A stretch of 64,000 bases of DNA from Paragonimus skrjabini miyazakii (lineage: Eukaryota; Platyhelminthes; Trematoda; Plagiorchiida; Troglotrematidae): contig JTDE01022276.1 in the NCBI GenBank assembly GCA_014338405.1, positions 56,264-120,263 on the forward strand. The letters run 5' to 3'. Below the pieces are notes generated by a model. The model had not been told where the DNA came from. It made no database searches and saw nothing but the letters and a program-made list of their open reading frames with translations. The translations under genes were made by a program, and so were the position numbers. The first letter of the stretch is position 1; each line of letters opens with the position of its first letter. Positions 1 through 12,294 of this stretch are shown piece by piece.

Positions 1-89
1 TGTTCTCTCTTGCTATACAGGGTTTTTTTACTTCATGGTTTTGTGGCAGTTAAACATCTGATGCATTGCTGTCTGTGATGATGGTTATG
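1..89 (+). repeat. RTE retrotransposon 3' tail (subfamily 1), left-truncated by window edge
   Basis: Matches, with substitutions, the last ~90 bases of the 3' untranslated tails at 50235-50325 and 60590-60686: a T-rich block, GTGGCAGTTAA, GATGCATTGCTGTCTGTGATGATG. Copies of this tail follow RTE reverse-transcriptase C-terminal coding at 49440-50060, which identifies the family. The body of this copy lies left of the window. Confidence 0.75.
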
Positions 90-119
90 AAAGTAGTACT
101 ACGAGCATGAAAGAAAGCG

Positions 120-342
120 GTCCTTCGGACAACAACTTACAGCGCGGTTGTTTGTTTGCGAGATGGAAACACATTCATGTTCCATGCTTGAGTGTATCCA
201 CAGATGTTTTTAGTAATTATTTTACATCACTTTCTCTTTCTTTCGCTTTCTACATAGTTGTGTCATAGTTAAGCACAAGTGTATGCTTATCAGTAATTCA
301 CAAATGTAAGCCACTGATATACTATTGTCTATGATGATGATG
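120..342 (+). repeat. RTE 3' tail (subfamily 1), second copy directly after the first
   Basis: Begins with a block like CTTACAGCGCGGTTGTTTG, equivalent to the start of the tail at 60471, and runs through a T/C-rich stretch to CTATGATGATGATG. It is a 5'-truncated insertion holding only non-coding tail. It sits about 30 bases after the end of the previous copy in the same orientation. No clear target duplication was found. Confidence 0.7.
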
Positions 343-2315
343 TTAACATGACTGGAACCCATTTATATCTAAATCAGGAAGTTGTCTTGTGCACATCGAG
401 CGGTGAATATTCAGCGTTTACATATCCACCTCTACAGAAGACATAATATTTACTAAAATTGTTAACTTAACTTTGCAGCTAGTTCTTCTACAAAATTGTC
501 GGAATTAAAAAAATGTTCGTGTTAAATGATAGATAATTGTTGAACCGGTAATATTCTAGCTTTATTAATGAGGATGTCTCACTAACGATAACAAATTTTC
601 AGAAAAGATGTTTGATGCGGATTTCGCTACTAGGTTTTACTACTGAAAAGGTTTCTATTGTAAACACTACGATGCAATACTAAAAGCATCGTCCTGACTA
701 TCAGCCATTACTGTATGGTGATTGTCCTTCTCGATACGTCAGCTCGTGCGAATTTTGAACTCTGTGTCTTACAAGAAGTACGTTTATAGGCCGGGATCGT
801 AATATACCACTTGATGTTATGGTTGGATCAAGATGAGGGATGTTGTTTTTTTGCAGCTCATGACTTAATATTAACTAGAGTGGAACCAACTATTTCGATA
901 CTCCACATGCGGAAGAAACATTTCTAAGGCAACTGAATGAGTTAGCAGATTTATTTCTCCGTCTACTAACATAATCCATGCAGACCAGACTCTTTGAGTC
1001 AAATCCGTAGTTCAAAACTGTTGTCCTGAACACATTTCTGCCCACGTCAGGTTGCACACTAACATTTAATGCTGAAATCCACCATATGATTTCTAAGAGC
1101 CTAGTAAATAGAAAATTAATCTTAGATAATCGTATTTATTATTATGCAGTTGCTGTTCAAACCCTTAAAAATTGACCCTTTCATCAGATGTGAATGCAAT
1201 CCTTCCAGCTGTGCTTCAGTATAAAGACTTACTTCTGTGTCTGTCGTCTTCCTGTGTGCACATCTGTCTCGGTAGTTTGAGGAGCTTTCCGTTTACTTAA
1301 TACTTCGTACGAGTTGGTCCACCGCTTGTGTCAGTGTTTGCCTAGTGTCGCTCCTCCTTTTCCGTGCGTGTATCGTTCGTTTGTGGAGCTGTTATGCCTC
1401 ACCGGTTGTCACATGTGACTGGTATTCTGGCTTAGTTCTATTTGTTCCATGTTTGCTATAAATCTGCTGATCGATTTGATTTGTATTAACCCATTTGGAA
1501 GATGTTTTTAAAGTATGTTGAACACATATCCTTCTACTTAACGGAAGTCTTTGCCATCTACCTGTTATTAGCTTACTCTCCGAGCGAAGACTTACACCTG
1601 TCTGCGATATATTAGTGTCTGATTTTTTTGCCAGTGTGATCCATGTTTCAAAATGATTTTTTACTTGGCGCTCGCAAGATGAATATCCAGGGGATTTTTC
1701 TAATAAACTAATATATATCATTTGTATTAGAATAAAATTGCCGTCCTCTTACAACTGGTCATGGACACTGCGCGCACGTTTTGATCCGAGCAATCTCCAT
1801 TGTAATCGCTTGTAAAAACTACTCTGTCATCCGCAGTTCTGACAACAGAGCATTCCCCATCGATTGAGCAGTTCACGCTGTGACATACCTGAAGCTGATT
1901 ATCAATCGCAAATTGGAATGTGATCCACATTCTTTCTTTCGAGCAGTACGACTATCGAGTTATATGATCACAATGTGAAATAGTTCAAACATCCTACCTA
2001 TCGATGCCAAAGTGTGATAGCGCTTGCATTCAGTCCTCTTATTACCTGGGTACTCAGAATCGTATAACATCAATTATGTAGCATAGTTGAACATATTGTA
2101 CGTTATGACAGTATGACTACATCCAGACGATTTCCAACATTTCTTTTCAATCTTAACCCCCTTTTTTATGGACATTTTTCTAACGAATGACGGTTCATGC
2201 CATCTGTTTGAATTTCAAGACCAATTATATTCCCATGTGTGTTCCAAAAGTATTAATCGCTTTTCAATGCTGATTTTCATTATTTTTAGAAGCTATTTTT
2301 AACCATTAGTATGAG
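343..2315. other. no gene recognised
   Basis: AT-rich sequence with short frames on both strands (for example 1392-1721 minus). None shows a known motif or a convincing splice-bounded exon. It could be intron or 5' flank of the alanyl-tRNA synthetase gene, whose catalytic exons are missing here. Confidence 0.5.
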
Positions 2316-2480
2316 TTGGATAGAATCAATATCAAGAACGAACACATGTGCTCCATAGATGTTCAATCTCTCTTTACCAATGTCCCCCTGAGAGAAACTG
2401 TTGATTTTGTGTGTGGACGGATTGTTGCCGAAAATATCCCTATTCCCATCCCAATTGATTATCTGAAAACGTTACTTTTA
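2316..2480 (+). mobile_element. Penelope-like element, reverse transcriptase fragment
   Basis: The frame reads ...CSIDVQSLFTNVPLRETV..., which matches the RT motif of Penelope-like elements (S-[FI]-D-V-x-S-L-F-T-N-[IV]-P-L). The first catalytic Asp is the D of SIDV. The frame then runs through ENIPIPIPIDYLKTLLL into the assembly gap. In intact elements the RT continues for about 250 residues and is followed by a GIY-YIG endonuclease; a possible remnant of that endonuclease lies at 3276-3506. The left boundary is not defined. This is a degraded retroelement, not a host gene. Confidence 0.8.
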
Positions 2481-2580
2481 NNNNNNNNNNNNNNNNNNNN
2501 NNNNNNNNNNNNNNNNNNNNNNNNNNNNNNNNNNNNNNNNNNNNNNNNNNNNNNNNNNNNNNNNNNNNNNNNNNNNNNNN
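2481..2580. other. assembly gap (100 N)
   Basis: Exactly 100 N, the usual placeholder for a gap of unknown size. It cuts the Penelope-like RT. Confidence 1.
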
Positions 2581-3275
2581 CTAAGTCGTAGTGAGTGTCA
2601 TTCAGATCACACGATTGGATGTTTTTTTGTTATTGTTGTTTTCTTTGTTCATATCCCCCGATGTACTGTAGACGTTAAATTGAAAGGTTCCCGTGTTATT
2701 GGTTATTTGGTACTGACGAGCCAATACGAAATGCTAGCATCTACCAGCGTTCGTCTTCTAACTGTTTTGTTCACATTAGTATGTCACCCGTTTACAATAC
2801 TTCGCCGATAAAATTTTCAAAAATGGCGAATGTCTACATCATATTCATTACTTTTTGTCTTATGACGTCAGAGCAACGTGTGGTTAATTTTGCATCTTTT
2901 TGGATGCATTGGCGTATGATTTTCCGAACCAGAAGCTATTCGCAATGGAAAATATAAACGGACTCATCCCCAACAATTGTCCGCATCAACTAGGAAACGC
3001 AACAGTCTGCCAAAGATTATTTTGGGGGAATTTCCAATTCTCAGCCGTTTGATCAAATAAACAAATCCACACACTGGTCATTCTTCTCAACATCGATGAC
3101 AATACACATGATCAAAAAACCACTTTCCCCCAGTCACATTGAATGTATCACCACTACTTGATCATGTTCTCGCGGTTCCTGCTGTACCAGTTAAGGTACT
3201 TCATAACAAACATAATGCGTCTGAATCTTAGGCTGTTACTGAAATGTGTACATATAAGCCGATGAACGACATAAC
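2581..3275 (+). other. probable decayed interior of the Penelope-like element
   Basis: It lies between the RT fragment and the endonuclease-like fragment, in the order expected for one element. Broken frames give no clear motif, so the assignment rests on position only. Confidence 0.35.
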
Positions 3276-3506
3276 TTGTATTGTATGTTCAGATGTAAAG
3301 GGATGACCAGATTTGGCGTTCGCTACAGTTCTATTTCCTCCTCTGGTCTTCCCCGCTGGACAACCATTTATAAAAGAGAATTCTTTTCCACGAAACTTCT
3401 AGAATCGTTGGATCCACTTTCTCAGCTTCGTCTACCCTCCGTTAACTTCTTCGGAAACCTACAATTCGTTGATCTCCATCACGATGGCCTGTCAGACGGT
3501 TTCTAA
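3276..3506 (+). mobile_element. Penelope-like element, GIY-YIG endonuclease-like remnant
   Basis: Frame reads MYCMFRCKGMTRFGVRYSS then GLPRWTT. This resembles the Penelope pattern C-V-Y-x-[FL]-x-C ... R-T-x-R-x-[FL]-x-[VI]-R-x-x-E-H-x-P-x-W that follows the YIG motif. The YIG itself is not seen and the E-H pair is changed, so the copy is dead. It lies downstream of an RT fragment on the same strand. The match is short and degenerate. Confidence 0.5.
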
Positions 3507-5379
3507 TTAGCTTTCAACTTAACTAATCAGTTTTCACATAGTGATCTTGCGAGCGAAAGCGTTGATTGGCCACTTAATGTTTATTGAACAAATGTTCAAA
3601 CACTAGACTTCCAGAGTTTTCCCCCGTTTCTTGGTGAATTGTTCGGAAGACTGATTTGGTGCACACTTGTTGCAGATCATTTGATGATAAACCTAGCTTC
3701 ATATAAAAAGTATCTGAAGATTACTCAGCGGAAAGTGACAGAGTGCAAATGTTGTTGGAAGTAGGCGAACATATAATTCTATGTATTGTATGCATGCTCA
3801 TAACACGCTACCTTAGTAGCAGTCTGCCGAGAGATCTATCGGTGGACCGCGAGTTGTGCGCTCACGCATTCTTAGCTGGTCCCGTTCTGGGTCTTTTTGA
3901 CGGGTATGTCTAGAAGAACCGCAACCTGACTATGAAAACCGTGCAACAGTGTTGTCCACACTGTTGTACAACAGTAAACGCTCTTCCAAGTCTCGCTGGT
4001 TACTCGTTATGCAAGTATATTTTAGGAGTCTTATTGGAATTAGATCAGACCGTAGATTGGCCAATCCAGCACGTATAATTTGTAAGGCAGAACCTCTTAT
4101 CTTTGTGATATAGGACATGTATTGTGACAATGCGATGATGGGAAATAGCTCTCGTTGTCGCGTTTTACATAGTGAACGATGATAAAGGTTCCCATATATG
4201 CTGACAAAAGATGTGATTTTATTCATCAATCAGTACGGTCAGTTCACTCACATCCTTAGTTATAAGTGTACCACAAACCATCAGTGATCTCTAGTCCTAG
4301 AGTTACCAAAGTACATTGCCTTCTTTTTGAGAACATGTTAGTACCACCTTCATATATCTGGGCCATCCATATTAAGTTTGTTGTCGTCGTCAACTATTAC
4401 ACACAACTATCGCACACTTAGATGTCCTCGAAACGCAATATTCCGCTCACTTTAGACTACACCGGTTTCTGTACGTGTGTGTGTCGATGGGTGGGAGATC
4501 CACAATAAAAAGGCTTGAAAACGGGAATTAACCGCTTCTTCCTTACCAGCCCACCTTCTGTGTTAGATTTAGCCCTGCGCCCCACTCGTGTGATACGCAT
4601 TTTGCGAATGTCACGTGATCTCATGGTCAAGCAAATGGCAGTGACCGCTTCGTGGGTGAATTCGCGCCGTAACATCGCTCGCCTTCAGCCAGAATCGAGT
4701 TTCTGATAACCAATGTATGAATAACACACAAGTAGAGGAGACGATTAACTTTCTTACTGACAACACCGATGCTCTGGGATCCAAGGGTTCCCGGTCAGGC
4801 CGCTGAGTTGCGTCCTACCAGCGCGTTGAATTCACAACCTAACTATGTGTGTGAATTTGACCCTGTCACTGATTTACTTGTATTGGATGCCAGTCGATGG
4901 ACTCCATTCCTATCTCATTGATACCACGTTTGTAGCCGTCCTCGGTGGAGATCTGTCTTCCAGGAAGCCGTGGGCAGCAGATTCCGTCATCTAAATTCGT
5001 TTGGAGATTTCTCCTAGTTTCAAGTTCATTCACTTAAACGCCAAAATCCAACCATTTCGATTGTATCCAGCACTGCATGTTTTGTCATAGTGTAAGTTAA
5101 AATAATCTCGTTTACCTAATTGTTTATCAGAGACCTAGAAGAACACTCATCTGCCCCGCATTGTTAACATGCTATAACAGAACTGACATACCATCTCCTC
5201 ATTGTGTTTTCTGGAACTGGCGTGACTCAGTCGTCGTGTGTAGGTCACGTAGAGAGGAGATTTATTAATTAACGGTATTCAACCACCAAAATGATCGAAC
5301 GATTCCATGACAGGTCAATAAATCCCTCATCTAAATAGAGCCAAAAGTGAATCAAGCTGGTTTGTACAAATCATGATGA
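3507..5379. other. no gene recognised
   Basis: Opposed short frames at 4457-4706 on both strands have no family motif. The stretch about 4780-5000 is less AT-rich than its surroundings and could be old repeat sequence, but I could not match it to another place in the window. Confidence 0.4.
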
Positions 5380-5459
5380 TGAATGCCACGCACTTTTGTG
5401 ACAGCTAAGCATAAGTGCGAACCACTTATTTATTGCTGTCTATGATGATGATGATGATG
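5380..5459 (+). repeat. RTE 3' tail (subfamily 1), short copy
   Basis: Contains GTGACAGCTAAGCATAAGTG, AACCACTTATTTATTGCTGTC and then TA(TGA)n. It aligns to the last ~80 bases of the tails at 50325 and 60686. It is a very short 5'-truncated insertion; no target duplication is evident. Confidence 0.75.
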
Positions 5460-6621
5460 TGGAAAACTTCGTTATGATGTTTATTCTCAAGTTCACATTT
5501 TCACCATGTTGATTCTACCTTCAGCCTGATTGAATCTTCACCTGCAAACGTATATTTGCAGTTGCTCGTCAGTTGTACTTGACTTTGATTGGTTTCGTGT
5601 GCTCCGTTACGTGTGAATACGGAGCTGGCTTATGATCAAGGAGGAGGTACGAATACTCATATAAACGTTGTGTATCATTCCTGCCCTACCCATGGTTTAT
5701 AGCGACGAAGCTCTGATTGTCGACGTTTGTATAATGAATCGCCATCGAAGCCGGATTGTTTGAATTGACTCTATCAAAGAGCCAAGACCTGCTCTCTCGC
5801 TATAGCCCCCAAATTTATCTCACACGCCCCGGGCTTAAGAGTGAATTTAATCTCCCATTTTCTTGTGGTCGTAACATCAAACTGCTGTATCACTTTTCAG
5901 TAAAGATAGTCCTCTACAGGAACTTTCCAGTTAGACAATCTATTCTTGATTTATTGATGTTTTTAAATCCAAAACATGACACTGACTACCTTCATTTTGA
6001 TTAATGTTCCACATCGATAGAACATGTTCTATCTTAATGAGTGAATCTTGATTATTCTGCCACTTTAATGACTCCGGGCCGCTTTGTAATGTTTGTAATA
6101 CCCCTTCGGAACCATTTTGTTTGATAGCTCTGAAGATGGTTCTCATCCAACATTCACAGTATTAAAAAAACTTCGGTCGTCACGTTTTGACTCTGAAGAT
6201 GTTACCTCAGTAGAATTTTTTGAAGTCTCCCTCTGCTGCTTTCATCGACGCGTGCCCTTTGTCAAAGTTCGTGTTGTTTGCTTTTCATGATAAATCTTTT
6301 TAATTTGTTAGCTTTTTATCCAAGTCGTTGGCATAACAAGTTACATCAGTAATGCTTCTCGTCCTTTTTCATCTGTGATTACTTTCCCAGAGGAAAGACG
6401 ATTAATTTGAAGGCCCCTCGTTATTGGTTCTTCACTGCTAACCGTTATTCACATGACCCATTTGATTCACCGTGAAGTCTGAATTCAACCAAACCTCTAT
6501 GATTGTCAGATTTCGGGGGATGCGTTTTGTTTTCGCCCGTGTCTCTAAGTGCTCTTCAAGTTTGCATGTTTTAGTTTACAATGTTTGCTTGTGTTTTTTC
6601 TCACTATCGCTTCCTTCCTAG

Positions 6622-6836
6622 TTATCCCTTCATGTCGCTCTCGTGTGATCGGTCTGTTGGTACCGGATCCAAACACACAAGGGTATCTTCTTATCACTGA
6701 TCGTTGTCAACATGTCATACCTCCATACTCGAATAAAAAGGAATCGATGTTTGGTTGTTTGGTGGAACGCACAAACTTTTTTACCAAAGAGGGTGGTCAA
6801 GATTACGACACTGGTTTCATTCGCATCGGGTTCACG
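6622..6836 (+). CDS. AARS2: AARS2 exon: start of editing domain
   Basis: Encodes GLLVPDPNTQGYLLITDRCQ...ESMFGCLVERTNFFTKEGGQDYDTGFIRIGFT. The segment V-x-R-T-x-F-[FY]-x-x-x-G-G-Q-x-x-D-x-G is the hallmark of the AlaRS editing domain. Donor GTGAGT follows at 6837. The acceptor chosen is TTCCTTCCTAG ending at 6621, which makes the exon begin with two bases of a split codon; another nearby AG is possible. Confidence 0.88.
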
Positions 6837-9800
6837 GTGAGTAGATTTCTATCCCAATATGATTTTAGTTTTTAGTGAATGCTCCACGCTTTTGCTTTGT
6901 TCGGTTGACTTTGAAAACGCAAGAGAAGTGTGTGGGTATTCTTGTTAGACCACTTCGAACAACTTCTTACACTTCGTTTAAACTAGAACATTACTTACAT
7001 TTAGGATGCTTGTTTCAGGGTCACGTACATTGCATCTTCAGAACTCAGATTAAGTGAGGTTTTGAATGTTAAGGGAGAATTTTGTTCGTGAATGATCACT
7101 GATACAAGTGGAGAACTGTGCTAAAGGGCTTACACGGTAAAACAAAAAATGAACAGGCTAGCATGTTGCACTGAGTGAGCATAAACCAAATACACTTGGT
7201 AACCACTGTATTTGGACGTACTGTATTTTTACGTTTTATTCTTCGATTGAACGTTCATTAAGCTAAGGATGAGCAAAGTATTTTGTTATTGTTTGATCCT
7301 CGGTTCCGGTCACCTTCACAAACGTTTCTGAATACCAGTTCAGTCCAATCACTGTTTGTCATGCTATTCTCTGTGTCCTTCATTAATTCACTTGACTCAG
7401 TATAATTCCATTGGGTACTGTGTAATGACAGACAAGTTCCGCAATGTTGACCGCCTCTTTCGCTAGCTAGCAAGGAGCTGCAGACGCCTTCATATCCAAA
7501 GGCTGGGCCGTAACACATCCCGAAGGTTATCAAAGGCATACAAATTAAAGGCAACGCAGTAATTTTCATGAAAAAAGAGGCCTTGTCTTTCCAATAGCAA
7601 GTTTCTGGGGGGGTGCGATTTATTACTCTCGTCAGTGTAAACAGAGACATGTCGCTTTCGGGTAGCAATTGTTACAGTAGTCAAGGAGTTACAGTGTAAA
7701 TTTGTCATGATATTTACTCTCAAGCCGATGCTTGTTCGGATTTTTCAACCAGAGGCATTGTGGACGAGTTGTGAGCTTGCAGACTTGTTGATAATATCTC
7801 AGACCGTCAATCATTAGTCTTAGTTTACTTCATAACAGATGATGCTCATGGGATCGAACGGATGAGTGAGTTGGCTTGCAACGCTAGAGGTAGCTGTTTC
7901 GATCCCCATGCACTCTAACTTTAATGAATGAATCCAGACGAGTACAAAGCTGATTGCAGAGTTGCTGCCTAAGATTGTCCGAACTGTCAAAGACCTGCTG
8001 GCTCGTATACACATTCATAAATCGACTAATGGCTTGTATTATGCAGAAGTCGATTGTTCGTTACTGAGACGTGGGCATATCTACATGAATGTAGTGAGTC
8101 TGGAGTCTGAGCGACATATTTCCGGGAGCTCTATTTTTTTTACCTTAGCATCCTTCTATCATGAAATAGGACCACTATTGAATCAAATGATCTGCTAACG
8201 AAGTTAAATCGAGTTTTGACGAACTAAGACGAAAAATGTTGTTGCAGGCTTCAGCTAGATGATGCTACCATTACCAGTCCATTTTTATCTGTCAGTGCAT
8301 GTTGTTTGTTTACCTGTCATCTGTAATTGCCGTCTGACGACTGCCTGCCTGCATACCACCGGATAGGTGTTGATTAGTTTTCTGTCAAATCCCATTTGAA
8401 GTTGACCACGTTTTAGACTTTTCTGACCTAGATAGCAAATCAGACGGATGTAGCTGACTTCGTTTGAAACAGCGACAGCCGGCTTTACTTACCTGGCACT
8501 CACTGAGTTATGTGGGACGGTTACAGGTGTTCGAAATTCAATCTACTCTGCTGATGGGTGTGCTCTTCGAGCTTCATACCATGTCTGACCAATGAATTTA
8601 AAATGGTGAACTGGTTTGTTTCTGTTTTGGAGCTGATTTCAAGCATTTAGCTGATATACGCGCAATTTCTAAATCTTTTTTTTTTCTGTAGCGACCTAAA
8701 GTGCCCGAATTATTTCAAATCCAGTCGGTCCTTCAATTGTCTTGTATCTCTTAATTTTTAACAGATGGCAATACTGTTTGTTTCGGAACAGTTTTTCACC
8801 ACTGTGCACAGTTGAAAATTCTGTCTCATTTTGATTGAGTTTGTCGTTACCACTTTTTCGAACAATTTTCGGAACTTACTCTCAAGTGAAACATAGTTAC
8901 TGACCTTCTTCATCCTCGCTTGATGTATAACAAATTTTAGGCTGAAAATCTTAGGACTAGGCATTATAAAATTAGACTACCGCTCTACCATAAACATTGC
9001 TTGTTTTGTTCACAACACAATCGGCATCCGTTGATTTACGTTATTGAGGCCGCTGTTATTTCAGTATTTGCGTAAAACTGTACTTACCATAATGTAGTAA
9101 AGTTATATTCAGTAACACCGAATTATCAGTGTATCTCATGTGATATATGGTCTACCTGTGTGCAGAAACTGTTGCAAACACAACTGTCACTGATGGCCAC
9201 GCATCTTCGAATTAGATAATTAATTCTGATTGAAAAGTATATAGTTGTGGATTCTTAGTCTCTGCCATTCTTCTGTAATTCGCCAAAGTTGCGCTGATTA
9301 ACTTGCTGTTTTTTCGCGTTATCAGACGCTAGATGTGGTGCGTGTGGAAGCTGTCACCAGCCCCGTCGAAAACACCATGGGTTGGGTTATTCACTGGTGC
9401 CGTGTCCCCCAGGACCAGAGTAGCGCGGATCTTGCACGGCTTTGTTTCGATGTCGAAGCGGAACTTCTCGTCGATGAAGTGAGTCATTATAAGGGGAAGT
9501 AAACGTATACTTTACCTGCGTGTTTTGATAGCCACGTACATCTCTTTTCAACCTTCGTGCATTTACTGGTACATTCCCCATCGGATGTTGATGCGAACCG
9601 ACTGTAGCTGTTTCAAAGCATTTCAGTGTAATTAGGAACTTTTTTGACAATAGAGTTTAGTTTGTGTTACAGTGAGTGCTATTTTTATCTTTCGTGCATT
9701 TTGCAGATATAGAATTCTAATCTTCCATCGCTCGAAACATCTTTGGCGTCAAAAAACGTTTCATTTAGCCTTAAGGGTAGTAGTTGTTGGGCCACAGTGA

Positions 9801-12255
9801 GAACTGCAGTACTTTACGATGCGATTCCTGACCGCTGAAATTTGAGGACGTTCATCACATCAAGGTCGTTGATTATCGTGGTCTACATTCAGCTGCATTC
9901 GTCAGAGGAAATTAGCTGAGAAGCGGTAAAGAAATAGACGGTAGCCTTGCGGTACTGAAGTTTATACAAAGCTTTAGAAAACACATTTCAGTCATATATT
10001 GGGATTGTCAACCCACGTTTTTCGTCCCTACCCTCTACTTTTGGGACTCTAGCTGACTGGCTTAATGTAAGGGGATCTTAGTCGCTAGCGCGTTGTGACC
10101 TGTAGGTTGTGATCTTCATCGGATTAGTGCCTCCGTGATCCATCTTGTATCCAATTGAAAACGTTGTGTGTGATTGTGACAACGTCTTAAATTTTGTATT
10201 TGTGTTGCCTGACTATTCTCTGTTGTAATGACTAGTTGTTGAGCGGAGTCTTGAAAAACGCATATGAAGCACCTCACAAATACACCTTTTCTCCTATTGA
10301 ATACTTCCTTATTTTGTTTACGAAGTGTCGTTACCTTTTGAGTCATCATATGAGTCTAGTTACTGGGCTTTAGTTGATTACCTTTCACCCGTTCTTTCAT
10401 CCTACAACTACTACTTGTCATTCGTTCTGTGATAAAGATGATGAGCAAATTTTCCCTTACCTATTTGTGTTCATGCATACGCAGCCAAACCCATATGTCA
10501 AAAACGAGGTGCTAGGTTGATCTCGCTTTGTGTATATTTGTTACAATCTACGGATTTGAGCGGAATGTAGTTGTCAAATTATTCACGGCAGTTCAGTCAT
10601 TGTATGATCTTTACAATACTTTATTGGGGATTATTGTTTTTATGGTAGATTTTGTTCGTTTTTTATTATTATGGTTCCCCTATCGCATACCGACGTAACA
10701 CTTACTGCAATCGTTTTTGGCTGTTCCTTCCTCTGTGAACGAATTTTGACATTCTGAAGCATAATATGGATAGTTGGATCAATAGTTTGCTGTTTGAATA
10801 ACAAATTTGTCTGTATTCTGTGATTCCAACCTCCTTTTGCTGGTTCTGTTTATTTTCCATCCGGCGTTTTATCAACGAAACGTCATCCTTTCCCCTTCTT
10901 TATCTATCTGCAAACTGCAGTTGTTTTCCATGTTATGTGCTTGTGTCAGTCAATGATGTATTGCTGCCAATGCTGCATGCCCAGCAGCAAACGGAATTTG
11001 AAATTCATCTAAATTCGTCATGTTTGCTCAACGTTCCGTTACTTCAAAATGAAAATGTTTACTGTTCTATTTGCCAAATGCGCATAGCTCGTATTCCGAT
11101 AGTTGTGTGTATCATACCTGCGTTTAAGGTGCTTGATCGTCTTAGCTGTCTGGCGGCCGATTAGCTGGTCGCAAATGTTTTGCATATTCGCTCTCATTAT
11201 TGAACCACTCAACGTAGTCCACCAACATACTGGTGAAGCCTTAACTGTCATGTGCTCCTTACTGCTGTTGAAACCTGCCATTTTAAATCGGTGCTTTTGG
11301 TTTTTGCATCAACCACTAGAGCACACCTTGGGTGAATTGTTAATGCGTACAAATTTTCTGCAGTAGTTCTATCCCAGAAGGTTATAGAACTCTGTTAAGC
11401 TGGTCATTAATATTGTAATGCATATTTCCCCGTTGGTTTTGCACAGGCACGTCGAGTTCAACTGATGCGACATCATACAGGGCAGCACTTATTTGTCTGG
11501 GCCTTGGATGCTTATGTTCGTGGATTACAGTCTTCTGGTGTACCTGCAACGTTTCAACATCACGGTGGGACCGTGCATCCAGACTATTTCGTCGTGAATG
11601 CAGCCATTGTAAATCCGAGTGAGGATTCGAACGAAGACATTGACCACCTGGTAGACCAGGTCGAATCGCTGTGTCGCATGGTCATCGCACAAAAATTAGT
11701 TGTCCAGTCGGTTTCCGTTGACTGGGACAGGGTTGCTACAGTGAGGTCTTTTAGTACATTAGTTTTTGAAAAGTTGTCATTTGTTTTCTGTTTGTCTATT
11801 ATCCATCGGTTTGCATAGTCTGATCTGTGAGAACGTGACCGATCTCCATTAAATTGACGACAGGGTTGTATGACAGTTTAGAAGAGGCGTAGATTTTGTT
11901 CTACTCAGTCCTATATGGTTTGTGTTGCAGAGTCCTAGCGAAATAACTCTCCAACACCGTGACAATAACGTTATCCCTATGCGTGACAATGAAGTTATCA
12001 GTGTTCTCTTCCATTTCACAAATATAATGAACCGTAATACCAATGAAAATATTATGGGAAGTTAATTGAATGCCTGGATACTCTTCGGTTTCTCATTCTT
12101 ATAATCCACTTATGTGGCCCTACATCTGCAAGATATGATCTCTGAGGTTAGAGTATATAAGTATGAACTTTAATGTTCACTGCTTTCGTCCAGTCGTATG
12201 CATTGTTAGATAATACATTAGGAAGTTAGGAAGCACATTTATGGTGGTCACGAGA

Positions 12256-12294
<39 letters not shown>

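Noticed and set aside
1392..1721. 109-codon frame on the minus strand
   Set aside because: No motif, no splice context, composition like its AT-rich surroundings.
7258..7723. Two overlapping minus-strand frames inside an AARS2 intron
   Set aside because: They overlap in different phases, have no family motif and no supporting signals; chance frames are expected at this length.
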